Source: Brasenia schreberi | Taxonomy: Eukaryota; Streptophyta; Magnoliopsida; Nymphaeales; Cabombaceae | NCBI GenBank assembly: GCA_036023115.1 | Contig: JAYKKT010000089.1 | Span: 15,122,501-15,186,500 of the forward strand | Direction: 5' to 3' | DNA length: 64,000 nt | Part shown: piece after piece, positions 34,997-45,793 of the stretch | How the letters are laid out: each line of letters begins with the position of its first letter | Numbering within the stretch: the stretch's first letter is position 1 | Program-made: the position numbers and the translations under genes | Notes under the pieces: model-generated | Seen by the model: the letters and a program-made list of their open reading frames with translations, nothing else | Told to the model about the DNA's origin: nothing | The model's database searches: none

Positions 34997-35940
34997 TCAT
35001 TGATCTAGCCATCTAGGGGGAAGTATGAGATGAACGGTGTAGGCGGACTGAAGGGATTGTAATGTAATGATTAGCTGTTAGCGTAGAAACCTATCTTTTT
35101 TTCGTTTGCTTGTCCCAAGTATTGCTTTGCCTCGTCTTTTTCAATTATTATTGAAAGAGACTTTATTAGCGTTTGACACTGTTCTTCATTTCATGAAAGG
35201 TTGTTCAATGATGCAAGAAAACATATGTGCAGGGTGATGCAATTGTAATGAGTATTCTACGTTTCCTAAACGTACGATCGCCAGGATTCTCGAATGCATT
35301 ATGAATTGTATGGGCAATCCTTAATTCTATTTAGTTTGCAAGAAAACTTGTTTAAGTTTGATTGAAGCTCCTTCCAGGAAAACTGTGTTTTGATTATAGT
35401 CAAGCTTAAGCTCCAATGTTTAGTTAAGTTTGGTTTAATTGTGAATGAAATTAAACATTAGCTTAGCCACATTTCAGGTTCGCGTGTTGAACCCCAGGGT
35501 CCAGATCCCACCTCTGGATGCTTTACACTAGTCTAGGATTTGGATTCAATCGGATCTAACATGAAAACCCCATTATTCTACAATAGAAATTAAAATAATT
35601 GACAAAATGATATTTAAGTATTTTTCTTTGATTTGTTGAGAATCATCAATTAGGATCTCATGTTTCGTCCATAAATTTCTGTAAGCCATATTACTCGATA
35701 CCCTACATTGGTAACATCTTGTGGGTTTAGCGTAAGCAACCAAAGGATCTACTCTTTTTTGTTGCCAAAACCTGAACCAGACGGCTTGGGTTCAATTGTT
35801 ATATGGTTCGGGTCATGCCTGACTTTTTCAATGCTGAGAGTCATGTTTATTTGTAAGTCCCGCAAGACGGGAAAATCGAACCTCTTGTGACTTATTTGGC
35901 GAACTGATTCACTGAAGTTTCTTTGGGTTGACGGTGACCG
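34994..35940. other. Intergenic stretch downstream of the ZF-HD gene
   Basis: No supported gene. The first few hundred bases probably include the ZF-HD 3' end and polyadenylation region, but no unambiguous signal was chosen. Confidence 0.5.
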
Positions 35941-36446
35941 TAGGGCTGGTTAACAAACCGAGCTGTTTGCGGGTTGGCTTGGGTGAGCTTGTTCATGTTC
36001 GGTTCATTACGTAAACAAGATGAGCACGAGCTGCCTCATTAAGCTTTACGTACAAGTTGACATGAAACTATTCTCGGTTCGGATGGTTCATAATAAGCTT
36101 GTTTCGCTATGTAATTAAAGTTTGCATGTGCATGTATGCTAGAAAACCATTCCAACAAAATTAACTGGGTGTGCATAAGGTAAAATTAGATGATCAATAT
36201 GTTAGTTCTACAATAAATTAAATTGTATAGAAGTTAAATTTTTACATAATTTCTTATTTGGAAATCAAACTACCAATGAAACGCATGTTAGAAGTTGGAT
36301 TTTCAACTCCTACATGGAATTCAACTTGGTTTGTGTACGATTCGTGATTGACTCGCTTGAACTAGTTAACGTGCCATACATGGACAAGATTTTTAGTTGG
36401 CGAACAAGCCATGAACCATCTAATGTCGGATCATTTATAAGCCCTA
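35941..36446. mobile_element. hAT-like MITE (506 bp), decayed ends
   Basis: The segment begins TAGGGCTGGTTAACAAACCG and ends ATTTATAAGCCCTA, giving short inverted termini TAGGGCT/AGCCCTA. The interior shows the GGTTCGG/CTTGTTC-type subterminal wording common in plant hAT MITEs. The flanking octamers (GGTGACCG and GTTGATGT) match only partly, so the target duplication is decayed or the boundary is off. Confidence 0.5.
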
Positions 36447-37976
36447 GTTGATGTTCTAGCTAGGAGAGCTGTAGCCCCTTGAGCAAAAACCCTCTTGACC
36501 GATTTGTGGCTTCAGCTTAACTTAAAAAAAGACTGATCATCATGTGCCGAGCTGGGTCTGAACATTTATGACCAAGCTTAATTGGGTCATCTGCAGAGCC
36601 CAGTTAATGTGCTCACGCCATCCTCGCTTGGTCTGTCGAACCATATTTATGTAAGTTAAAGAAGTTAATAGGGACATGGGCTGTACGCTATTCCATCCTC
36701 GTCTATTTTTCTTCTTTTTTAACATGGTATGCTGTTCAATGAAAGCCTAAGGACACTTATGAGTGGCTTACCCCACGCAACCTTCAAGGACAAATTTATG
36801 TACGAAATCATAGAATATGTCTTTCTTGATCTTTGTGTCAATTGATTCATCAAATACTAGTAGGCTCACAATTTTAGACCCGACACACATGATTACAAAA
36901 GTTCATAATAGCGTTCACCCCAAGTGAAGGGATAAAATTAGGGTTGCTCTAAGATTGACCTTATTTACATTTGAATATGAGACTTTAAGTGAATGTTTAA
37001 CGTGAACATGACCCGAAAAGTCTGTGTGTGTGGACCTGAAGTGACTGGGAAAAAGTCGACTTGTGTTCCAGTAGACTTGTTTTTGACACGAAAATGAGAT
37101 CACATGTACACCCCCAGTTAGACACGAAATTGAAAACCAGTTGATTCATCAAATACTTACATTGGTATGCTGGAAAGGGCTTTCTCTCTTGACCAGTACG
37201 GGGGACCCAATGCTGCCAAAATGGGTTTTGCACAAGTCGAAAGATTCAACAACTTACACTATCGGCATTGGGTTTCTGTGTACAGGATGCTTGTAAATGG
37301 TTGAATGATGTGAGAACTTAATTCATGATCAACTTGGCACCCGACCCAGAAAATTCGGGTTTCCAACAATTTGGCACCTGACGAGAAATTTTTTGAAGGG
37401 GCTAGGTGGGGCTCTAGGCACGCTGCGTTGGGTCAGGGTTTGTCAGCAAACGCAAATCGCGCATGCTCAGGAGGGGGTTTACAAGTTGATGATAGCGGTA
37501 GTACCCTTCCTACCTCAGCCACACTCATAGGAGAAGGAGATGGCATGTGGGGCTCTCCCTAGTGCTGGTTAGTACAGTCGCTCACGAGGTACCAACTTTC
37601 CTTACTCACACATTCTTTTTCTAGGCACTTGACCCATTGGCACACACATTCAAGTGGACAGAATGGGAAGAAACAACTACAAGACAAGGAAAGCTTCCTT
37701 GATATCAAGGACACCTCACAAGGAGTCAAGGAGACTCAAGGACTAGCTACCTTTCATATGCATGCCTCACATCTACTTATAGGCATGGGTGGCTTGCCTA
37801 AGCCTCTACACTTGCACAGTTACAAGAGAATCTAGAGCATGCTCCGAGAAGTTGCCATGGTTATTCGGTTACAAGTGTGGGCCGAAGTTGGTTACCCGAT
37901 TACAACAGGAGTGTAGATGGTTGGAGAGGAAAAGAGGTTGGGCTGATTCTTCAAGAAGCATATGAGTGCACGTGCC
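36447..37976. other. Stretch with no supported gene
   Basis: No host gene was recognised. The part from about 37250 may contain the 3' LTR of the minus-strand gypsy element, but no LTR pair could be matched. A near-repeat TTGGCACCCGAC / TTGGCACCTGAC occurs at about 37335 and 37370. Confidence 0.4.
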
Positions 37977-38204
37977 TCACGAATCAGCCCCATGACAATT
38001 ATCCCCTAGGTGAATCAAGACTAGCCCTCGAAGTCTCATGGTAGGCGTGAAGAAGGGGCTCATATTGGCACAACTGCATGCTAGGAACCCATGGGTCATC
38101 ATCAAGGCCTCTTCCAGTCCACCGTATAAGATAATAAGTCTAAAGGTCCTACACTGTCTATATTGGGGTTGATGCTCGAGCCTTTGCAGGTCCTTGTAAT
38201 ACAT
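37977..38204 (-). pseudogene. gypsy polyprotein C-terminal tail
   Basis: A short open frame ends LVLIHLGDNCHGADS directly before the probable 3' LTR start (minus-strand TGTCATGGGGCTGATTCG). The middle (RTFRLIILYGGLEEALMMTH) is where a chromodomain-type tail could sit in gypsy elements, but I cannot assign it with certainty. Confidence 0.4.
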
Positions 38205-38524
38205 CTTCAGTAATGACAGGTGAAAAATAGATGTAACTTCAGCCTATCCAGCAACTCGAACTTACTGTTATATGCGTGGTGTCACTCAAAATGACTCATC
38301 ATACTTCAATTTCAACTCCATATGCTTGTCCTTCTAAACATGTTTTCAAATATACTCGAGTATCAAAAACCATACATGATCCCCAACTTTGAATTCCACT
38401 ACACTGATGTTTGTTCGCATGCTTCACCATATGGGCTCATGCTCGGTTGAGGGAGGTTCTAACTTCCTTATACAAAGCTTGTCTCTCTCACACCTTATGG
38501 AGAGTGGTTGAACCACTTCTACTT

Positions 38525-39422
38525 CTATTGCCTTATATCAACTCCAACATATCGAGTGGCTGTCAAACCCAACATGAGCTCAAAAGGACTCAGCCCTATG
38601 AAAGAGCTCTGGTGTGAGTTGCAACTATATTGTGCTACTTCAAGAAATGACATTGAGCTTTTTTGACTAGGTGTTATTGCTTGAAGTAGCAAATATTCCT
38701 TAACCATGGAATTCAACCTTTGAGTTTGCTCATCTGTCTGCGGGTGGTGAGGATAGGAGAAGAGTAATTCGGTGCTCAACATTCAAAACAACTCCACCCA
38801 AAACTTACTTGTGAAGCACGGCATGGTTACTTATGATCTCTTGCCAAATACCAAAGTACTTCACCACATGGTATATGAACAAGCACACTGTCTCTTTAGC
38901 ATTGCACTCTTGGAGTGCAACTATGAAGGCACCATACTTGGAAAATCTAACAACAACGACAAGGATCATTCGAAACCACCCACATGAGAAAGTCCCAAAA
39001 TAAAATCCATAGATATAGCTCTCCATGGCTTGTCCGGAATCCGAAGGGGTTGAAGTAACCTGACTATTCACATTGCTCCACCTTGTCTTTCTGGTATATG
39101 GGACAAGTATGCACATAGTTAGCCACCTCGTGCTTCATCCAGGGCTAGTAGTATCACATGCTAAGAGGGCAACAATTCTCTTAAACCTAGGGTGTCTCTC
39201 ATATGCATAATCATGGATCTCGTATATCAAACTCCTTCTTAGTCTTCCAACCTTGGGAACTAAGAGTTGTCGACATCTGGTCCATACTAACCCATTACAT
39301 ACCTCATGCTTTTTCGCGGAACCGGCTAGGGGCCTGCTCATGGATTTGGTTGTAAGATGGATCATCTTTGGTGAGTTATTCGATTTTCCGTGCCATATCA
39401 CCTTGAAGTCGGGTAATGGCAC
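38525..39422 (-). pseudogene. gypsy integrase remnant
   Basis: The zinc-binding part is represented by LVPKVGRLRRSLIYEIHDYA and ERHPRFKR, followed by VHTCPIYQKDKVEQCE in another frame. Core pieces include MDFILGL-like wording and, further on, SYPHHPQTDEQTQRLNSMVK, which holds the HPQTDxQTxR signature with the catalytic Glu region altered. SSFIGLSPFELMLGL closes the domain. Frame changes occur near 39120 and 38790. Confidence 0.8.
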
Positions 39423-39651
39423 TCAAGACCTCTTCGATTCATTTTTGGCTAAGGGCATTAGCCAAAAAGTTCTTTCTCCAATCGATATGTCCATTCAAAA
39501 TCATACTCTTCAAGTAAATCAAGCCATCTAGCTTACCTTGGAGTCAACTTCTTTTGGGTTTTAAGAAAAGTATTTGCCACATTATCTATGACAACCGTGA
39601 AGTAAAAACCCAATAGGTAGACCCTCCAAAGATTAAGAGAATGAACTACCG

Positions 39652-39993
39652 CTAACAATTCTCTCTCATGTGTAGGGTATTGAGTCTCGACCTTTTTAGC
39701 TTTCGGCTCTTAAAAGCTAAAAGATGTTCGTCTTGTGAAAGAACACCTCTTAGAACTTGATTGCTTGCATCCATATACACTATGAATGGTTGTGCAAAAT
39801 CCGGTACATGAAGCACCAGCCCTTGGCATACCACTCCCTTGAAAGCTTCAAAGGCCTCCATGCACTTTGAAGTCCATACCCATGTAGAGCTCTTCCTTAA
39901 CAACTTGGTGAGTGGGGCTGCCATCTTCGAAAAGTATTTGATACACTTTTGATAATAGTTTGTCAACTCAAGAAAGCTCTTCAACTCACTCAC
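39652..39993 (-). pseudogene. gypsy RNase H remnant and RT connection
   Basis: ELKSFLELTNYYQKCIKYFS and APLTKLLRK match the RT connection region. FIVYMDASNQVLRGVLSQD matches the start of gypsy RNase H, where the Asp of YMDAS is an active-site residue. The domain is cut short at 39652. Confidence 0.8.
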
Positions 39994-40162
39994 TATATGG
40001 GGTACTTCCCAACTCTCAATAGCACTTACTTTCTTGGCATCTATACATATCTCATCCCCCTATAATATGACCTAAGAAAGTAATCCAAGTTTCAGCAAAT
40101 TTGCACTTCTCCTTCACATATAATATATGTACTTGCAATCTTTCAAATACTAGACAGAGATG

Positions 40163-40660
40163 TCAGATATGCTCCTCTAAGATCTGGCTATAGATGACAA
40201 TGTCATCAAGGTATACCACTACAAACTCGTCGATATACTCATGTAGCACCTCATTTATAAGATGGTAGAAGATAGTGAGTATATTGGTTAGCCTAAAAAG
40301 CATCACAAAAAACTCATACGCATCATACCGAGTCACCATGATTGTTTTGGTCTCATCCCTAGGTGCTATAGCACTTACCAATAACCCGACCTTAGGTCTA
40401 ACTTCGTGAACCAGCATGCTTCTCTAAGTCAATCAAAGAGATTGGCCACCAACAAGAGAGGGTATGTGTCCTTCATTGTTATCTTATTTAAGGCTTGGTA
40501 GTCGACACACATATGTAACAACCCATCCGCCTTCCTTTGAAATAAAACAGGTGATCCATATAAAGTCTTTGAAGGTTGAGCCATACTTGCATCCAAGAGC
40601 TCCCCCAGCTATTTCCGAAGTTCCTCTATCTCGGGAGGACTCATGCGATAAGCAACCTTA
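40163..40660 (-). pseudogene. gypsy reverse transcriptase remnant
   Basis: The first part (YRMSPPEIEELRK, ASMAQPSKTLYGSPVLFQRK, MCVDYQALNKITMKDTYPLL) is read in one frame from about 40650. The second (TRYDAYEFFVMLFRLTN, then FVVVYLDDIVIYS) is open at 40417-40163. The catalytic YLDD box is intact. A frameshift near 40420 separates the two parts. Confidence 0.85.
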
Positions 40661-41934
40661 GCTCCAAGCTCCAAAATGATCTCATGAACAATTACCCACC
40701 TAGGAGGTATCTATTTGGATGTTAGCATGGTGTCCGAGAATTGGTGCAATATGTCTTGCACTTTGATTAGTATGTGATCTCCAATGGAATTAGATTTCCC
40801 TTTCTCTCAAAGGATTGCCAATATTGTGGGACTATCCTTACGAAGCCCATCTTTAGCTACATCATTGAAAACAACATGGCACTACATGTTGGCTCATTTT
40901 GAACCTTACCAGGGTCATATTGAGGCACAAAACCATCATATTGAGACACAAAACTTAGCTATTGTGGATTGAGACATATTAAGCCTCCTAGGTGTGGTAA
41001 AACTATTATTTTGGCTGTGTGAAAGAAGTCACAATCGAGTATCACTCCAAAGTTATTTATGACACTCACTATGAAACTCAAAGAACTGCTTCAACACCCA
41101 AATTGGAAATGACACTCTTGCAATATTGGCTGCCTTATTAGCCTGTGTGTTTATGTTCTTTAGACGTTGTTCGGAAGGAGTGGGTTTCAAACTCATGGTG
41201 CGTATAATTGTGGCAAAAATAATGGAGTGTTGTGCTCCCATGTTGGCAAGACCTCAAACCACCATGGTTTCAATTTGGGCCTCTATGAAGATAAGGGTCC
41301 TTCAAGGCTCTTCGATCACCCGAGCATCACCAAGTAGTTGAAAACTAGCAGCCTGTGCATCACACCTATTAGTGTTTGAGGCATTAGCTTCCTCTTCGAC
41401 CAGCATAGCTGCTAGTTTGGCCTTCTTGGAATAGAATTGCATTTGGTATAGTCTTTGGTAGGGTCCGGCCCTTTCCTAGTTGCATTCGGTTAGCCTGTCT
41501 TGCTGCTAGTTACTACCAGACTTTCGGTCTGATGCACATCACTTTTGGAAGCTCTAGTTGATTCATTCCCTTAATGTTGCTTTTTGTCTTTACCTTTCTT
41601 CTTTTTGTCACCACCATGATCATTGGCATAACCTTTCTTCCGACTAGACTCCTCGCCATCAACTTTGGAAGCTCGAAGATCAACATATGTCTCAACCGTG
41701 TCAATGGCTTCCGTCATGCTCATAGAACTCCGCCTTTGCTCTGCTTGAGCCCATTATTGAAGACCACCTTCAAAATAGAAGAGTTTGTCATCTTCGTACT
41801 CCAAGAAGAGGCACACTAAACTTCTTTACATATTCGTGAAGTGAACTAATATGCTCGAGTTGCTTGAGCATCTCTTGTGTCCACCTATGACTGTTTGTGG
41901 GCATGAATTGCTGTCTCAATTCATGCTTGAATTA

Positions 41935-42230
41935 CTACCAATTCACCGGGAGGTTCCTTCCAACGTTCACATGTGTGACTTCTCGTGTCCTCCATAACTT
42001 AGTGTCATTGCTTAGGAATAAGGTCGCAATAGTAACCTTGTCTTCTTGGGGCACTTGAGAGACCTTAAGGAATTGCTCCAAGTCCCAAAAAATGTTTTCA
42101 ATTACTTTATGATCCCGTCCTCCTTTGTATAGTTTTGGTTCGAGTATCTTGATCTTGAAGGTTGATGGAGTTGCATGGTTAGCTTCATATTGAACCAGAA
42201 TGGATGTTTGTCGGTCCTCATACATCCCAC
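41935..42230 (-). pseudogene. gypsy gag remnant, 3' part
   Basis: GMYEDRQTSILVQYEANHAT, then KILEPKLYKGGRDHKVIENI and FWDLEQFLKVSQVPQEDKV match a retrotransposon gag core. It is joined in frame, across the hAT insertion, to sequence beginning at 43142 (CMDRIEVDLHG). The rest of gag, between 41370 and 41935, is too broken to read. Confidence 0.75.
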
Positions 42231-42476
42231 TAGGGGTGCGCATCGGTCAATTCGGTTTAAAACCGAAATAACCCAAAACAAACTCCCTTGGATTCTAAAA
42301 ACCAAACTCAAACCAAATTGTGTAGGTTTGGTTTAGTTCTCTTATCCGGTTTACCCTTTATGACTGAATTCTCTCTCCATATAAAAATAGATATATGTGT
42401 ATATATTTAAATTTATATACATATTTATTTGTACATGTATATATACATATATGTGTTATATATAGGTATGTGTAGG

Positions 42477-42554
<78 letters not shown>

Positions 42555-43141
42555 TATATGTATGTATACAAATAAATATATAAACTATATACACATATGT
42601 GTGTACATGTATATTTGTATATATATTATATATATAAGTGTGTGTATGTATATGTATATAGAGAGTGTAGCCCATGCACACATCAATCCATGCTTAAACA
42701 TGCTTTTAAATCTCAATTGTCCGATCAATGAGATCGACAATTGAAATTAAAATCTCAAACGGTTGAGATCTTTGAGCATGTTAAGCATGAATTGGTGTTT
42801 ACTTGTACTACTTTCTCTATGTATATATGTGCATATATATATATATATGTATATATATGTATTATATATATATATATATATTATATACATACATGTATAT
42901 ACATATGTACATATAAATATAAATATATATGTATATGTATATATACATAAATATATGTATATATATACATATTCAGTAATTCGGTTTTCAAACCTTGAAA
43001 ACCAAACCAAACTGAACAACCGGAATTTTTTAAAAGTTCAAACCGAACCAAACCCAAACCAAATTTTAGTAGAACCAAATCGAAATAGAAATTTTGGTTC
43101 GAATCAGTTATTCAGTTATATCCGAATAGTGCTCGCCCCTA
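42231..43141. mobile_element. hAT-type element (911 bp) inserted in gypsy gag
   Basis: The element begins TAGGGGTGCGCATCGG and ends CGAATAGTGCTCGCCCCTA; the first six bases are perfect inverted repeats and similarity continues imperfectly. It is flanked by CATCCCAC (42223-42230) and CATCCCAT (43142-43149), a 7-of-8 target duplication. The interior has GGTTTGGTTT/AACCAAACC-rich subterminal parts and two large TA blocks (42483-42551 and 42835-42965). No transposase is present. Confidence 0.85.
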
Positions 43142-44242
43142 CATCCCATGTAAGTCAACCTCAATTCGATCCATGCATTGCTGCTACTCTTCACGGACAG
43201 CAACTGCCACGCACGCCTCTCTTGACTGAACTGCAGATTCGCCATTTCCTGCAAAATTTGTACCAACACGGCTTCCATTGCCGGTCGATCAGAAGTGTCT
43301 TCATCCTCAGTTTGATCTCGTTAGCTTTTCCAATTGTTGCTTGCTGTCTCTAACTCGAACACTTACAATGCATAGTCACTTGACAATAGAAAATTTACAA
43401 ACACCAACTCTACTTGGTTACAATAAACCTTACCGTAACTATTACAGTAATTCTTTACACAGATCGACACTCAATTAAAAAATGACAGAAACTTACACTC
43501 TCAATTGATACTGAATTGCAACAACATGAATTGGAATTGACAAACATTACTCAAACAAAAATCACTCTTACCGAAATTCTGCAATCTGCCCGCCAAAATT
43601 TTTGCAGAAACTGCACTCGGTTTCTTCGATTGTTTTAGTTTCTGTTCGATCTGATTCTGCTTCACTCGATGATGACTGATCTCAACAAATCTTCTCTTAG
43701 AGAGTTTTTTCCGTCAATTGACAGCAGTTACATTCATTTCAATCGTACAAACAAATTGAGATCCGATCACGAAAAACTCATTTAAATCGGGAATTTTCTT
43801 CTATACATTCCAATTACAACTTCGCAGATCTATTTCGATCTGCCTCTTTCTTGACCTTCCTCAACTAATCAAGTGTTTCCGCAACAATTCCATATTATGC
43901 AACAACTGAATTGTTGCAGATAACTAGCGATCATGGATCTACTTTGATCATTCTCTGGAAGATCGATTTCACGGCCGATCTTCACCAAAAGGGTACGATC
44001 CACTCGTGATCCTGTTATCTGTGTATGGATCTATCTAATTGAGATAGATGAGCATTACATTCACTCCTCTTGATCAGATCTATGCATCCTCTTTACAGCA
44101 AAACATATCAGCTACTTATCTCACCAATTTTCGTGGAAATTGGTAGTAAATTGAGCTGAAAATTTCAGCGAACACTCCAATTGCTTAGATCTATTGGATG
44201 GCTAGTTTCACTGTGGTCTTTGCTTGATGTCAATAATAAACT
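43142..44242 (-). other. gypsy gag N-terminus and leader
   Basis: Close to the hAT insertion the minus strand reads CMDRIEVDLHG, the gag start region. From about 43370 to 44242 no protein is readable, and this probably is the untranslated leader after the primer-binding site. Confidence 0.5.
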
Positions 44243-44254
44243 GCTCTGATACTA
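44243..44254 (-). other. Primer-binding site (initiator tRNA-Met type)
   Basis: The minus strand reads TAGTATCAGAGC, matching the plant initiator-Met site TGGTATCAGAGC at 11 of 12 positions. It lies 3 bp after a minus-strand LTR-like end GGTGACA. Confidence 0.7.
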
Positions 44255-44260
44255 TTTTGT

Positions 44261-45459
44261 CACCAAACAAGATTCATACTTTAACGAGTACCTCACAGAA
44301 CACACGAAGCTCAATGATATTATTAGTTCATTTTCATCTTATTTGAAACTTTAGGTTCCTTTGAACCAGTTGTATTATGAGAAAATGGTTCGACATTTCA
44401 TCATTGTGCAGTGTAAATGCTGGTTTTGTAGCGGAGTTCCTTAATGCAAATAGGCCTTGAAGGATGTTAATTAAGGTGCAAAACTCTTCGTCTTTCTTTT
44501 GAGCACTTCTATCATCCGCTTCTGCTCTTAATCCGGCTGCAAGAGCTCTCGTTTTGAAAGTTCGGACTTGGAAATAAACAATTTGATGAGTGGCCTCAAT
44601 CAGAAATCCCCAAAAAAAATCAATGTAAGAATTTCTTAAGACAATGGGATAGCTTGGGGTGCAGTTGTGTATCCTAAACTACTTTAGACAAGCCAGGAAA
44701 CCCAACAGAGACAGGATTCGAAAGGTCCACCCGAAGTTGACATGAAAAAAACTTGGGTCATGTTTAGGTTGACTTGTCTGTTATATTTGACACAAATATG
44801 AGTGGAAGCATGAAACTGCCCGACCAAACATGGGTCTCACTTGAAATCTGAAAAGTTCCTCGGTCCGCCACTATATATAAAAAATATGAATTAAAAGTGC
44901 ATCGCACCCCAAATGAATTATGGGTCCCAAACACTACCAGCAATGACACTACCAGTAAAAATAACAATAATAATGTTGTATAATAACTATGTCAAGGGGT
45001 TGCATTTTACTTCACAGAATCGCCAATCTACTTATTGGTCAGCTTTCTTTCTGCAAATCTAACAAAGTTACGCATTTGTCTAGAGGAAAGCCATTGTTGG
45101 CTGCTAGCAGACAGCTAGAGGATGCACTTTCGGGTATGGAACGCAGGACCCCTTCTTAGAGAGCCACTTCATTTGGCAACTTACCCTATTTTGAGGCATA
45201 ATACAGTGGCTAATTTTGTGCCATAGGCCCTGATAAGACATGAGGTACAAGCATTTCAAAATTGATTGAGCATGAAGCATTTGTTGGTGGCTCTTTCAAG
45301 TTTGCCATCATCTGCAAGGCTCAAAGTACGTTAGATAGGCGGTAGAAACTACCAAACCGGTTTGCCCACGAGCGGGACAACTGCTAGTTAGTGAAATCCA
45401 TAGAGATTAAAAAGACAAATAAATTGGTTTAACTCAAAAGAAAATGGTGTAGTATTTAC
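44261..45459. other. Possible remnant of the gypsy 5' LTR; no gene
   Basis: The start (TGTCACC on the plus strand) should be the LTR end, but the other LTR boundary and a matching copy were not found. No coding region is supported. Confidence 0.35.
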
Positions 45460-45793
45460 TGTAAGTTGTTAGTAGCCACTTTCGGCTTCAATAACTATAA
45501 CCATTAAATGCGGGAAGAAGGGTCCCTTTTTCGGATTTCATAAGTTGTTTTTACAAAAGATAAAACATAAAAATGAAAATTGTTGTGCTTTTTATAAAAG
45601 ATGCAAAAATCTCTTACGTATAAATAAGAAATAGCTTTAATGGAAAGGCTAAGGCAGAAAACACCAGAAGAGAAAAACCAAGTATGAATATAAGATAATA
45701 TAATAATATTCCATGTAAAAACCCTCTCTGAGTAACCGTATGATAATATTCTTCTTCTTCTTTCTTTTATATGTTACTTCTACTAGAGGATCT
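45460..45793 (+). repeat. 5' LTR (334 bp) of the copia element
   Basis: It aligns along its whole length with 62750-63114, with indels. Both contain AAAAATCTCTYACG, a TA-rich promoter region and TTGTGAAAACCC/ATGTAAAAACCC near the end. No primer-binding site is evident behind it. Confidence 0.65.

Larger units (their letters stand above)
37977..44260 (-). mobile_element. Decayed Ty3/gypsy retrotransposon (minus strand)
   Basis: Reading from high to low coordinates: a primer-binding site (44254-44243), a leader, gag (about 43370-41935, split by a hAT insertion), RT (about 40650-40163), RNase H (39993-39652) and integrase (39422-38525), then a C-terminal tail to 37977. RT before integrase defines gypsy. 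All domains carry stops or frameshifts. Neither LTR could be paired: minus-strand sequence upstream of the PBS ends GGTGACA, as expected for an LTR end, but its partner is not visible. Confidence 0.85.

Noticed and set aside
35480..35520. Possible tRNA gene (GGTTCGCGTGTTGAACC)
   Set aside because: Only a B-box-like hairpin is present; no acceptor stem or anticodon arm could be folded around it.
36970..37110. Possible duplicate of 44700-44830 (similar phrases about GACCTGAAGT and TTTGACAC)
   Set aside because: The resemblance is patchy and too weak to call without an alignment.
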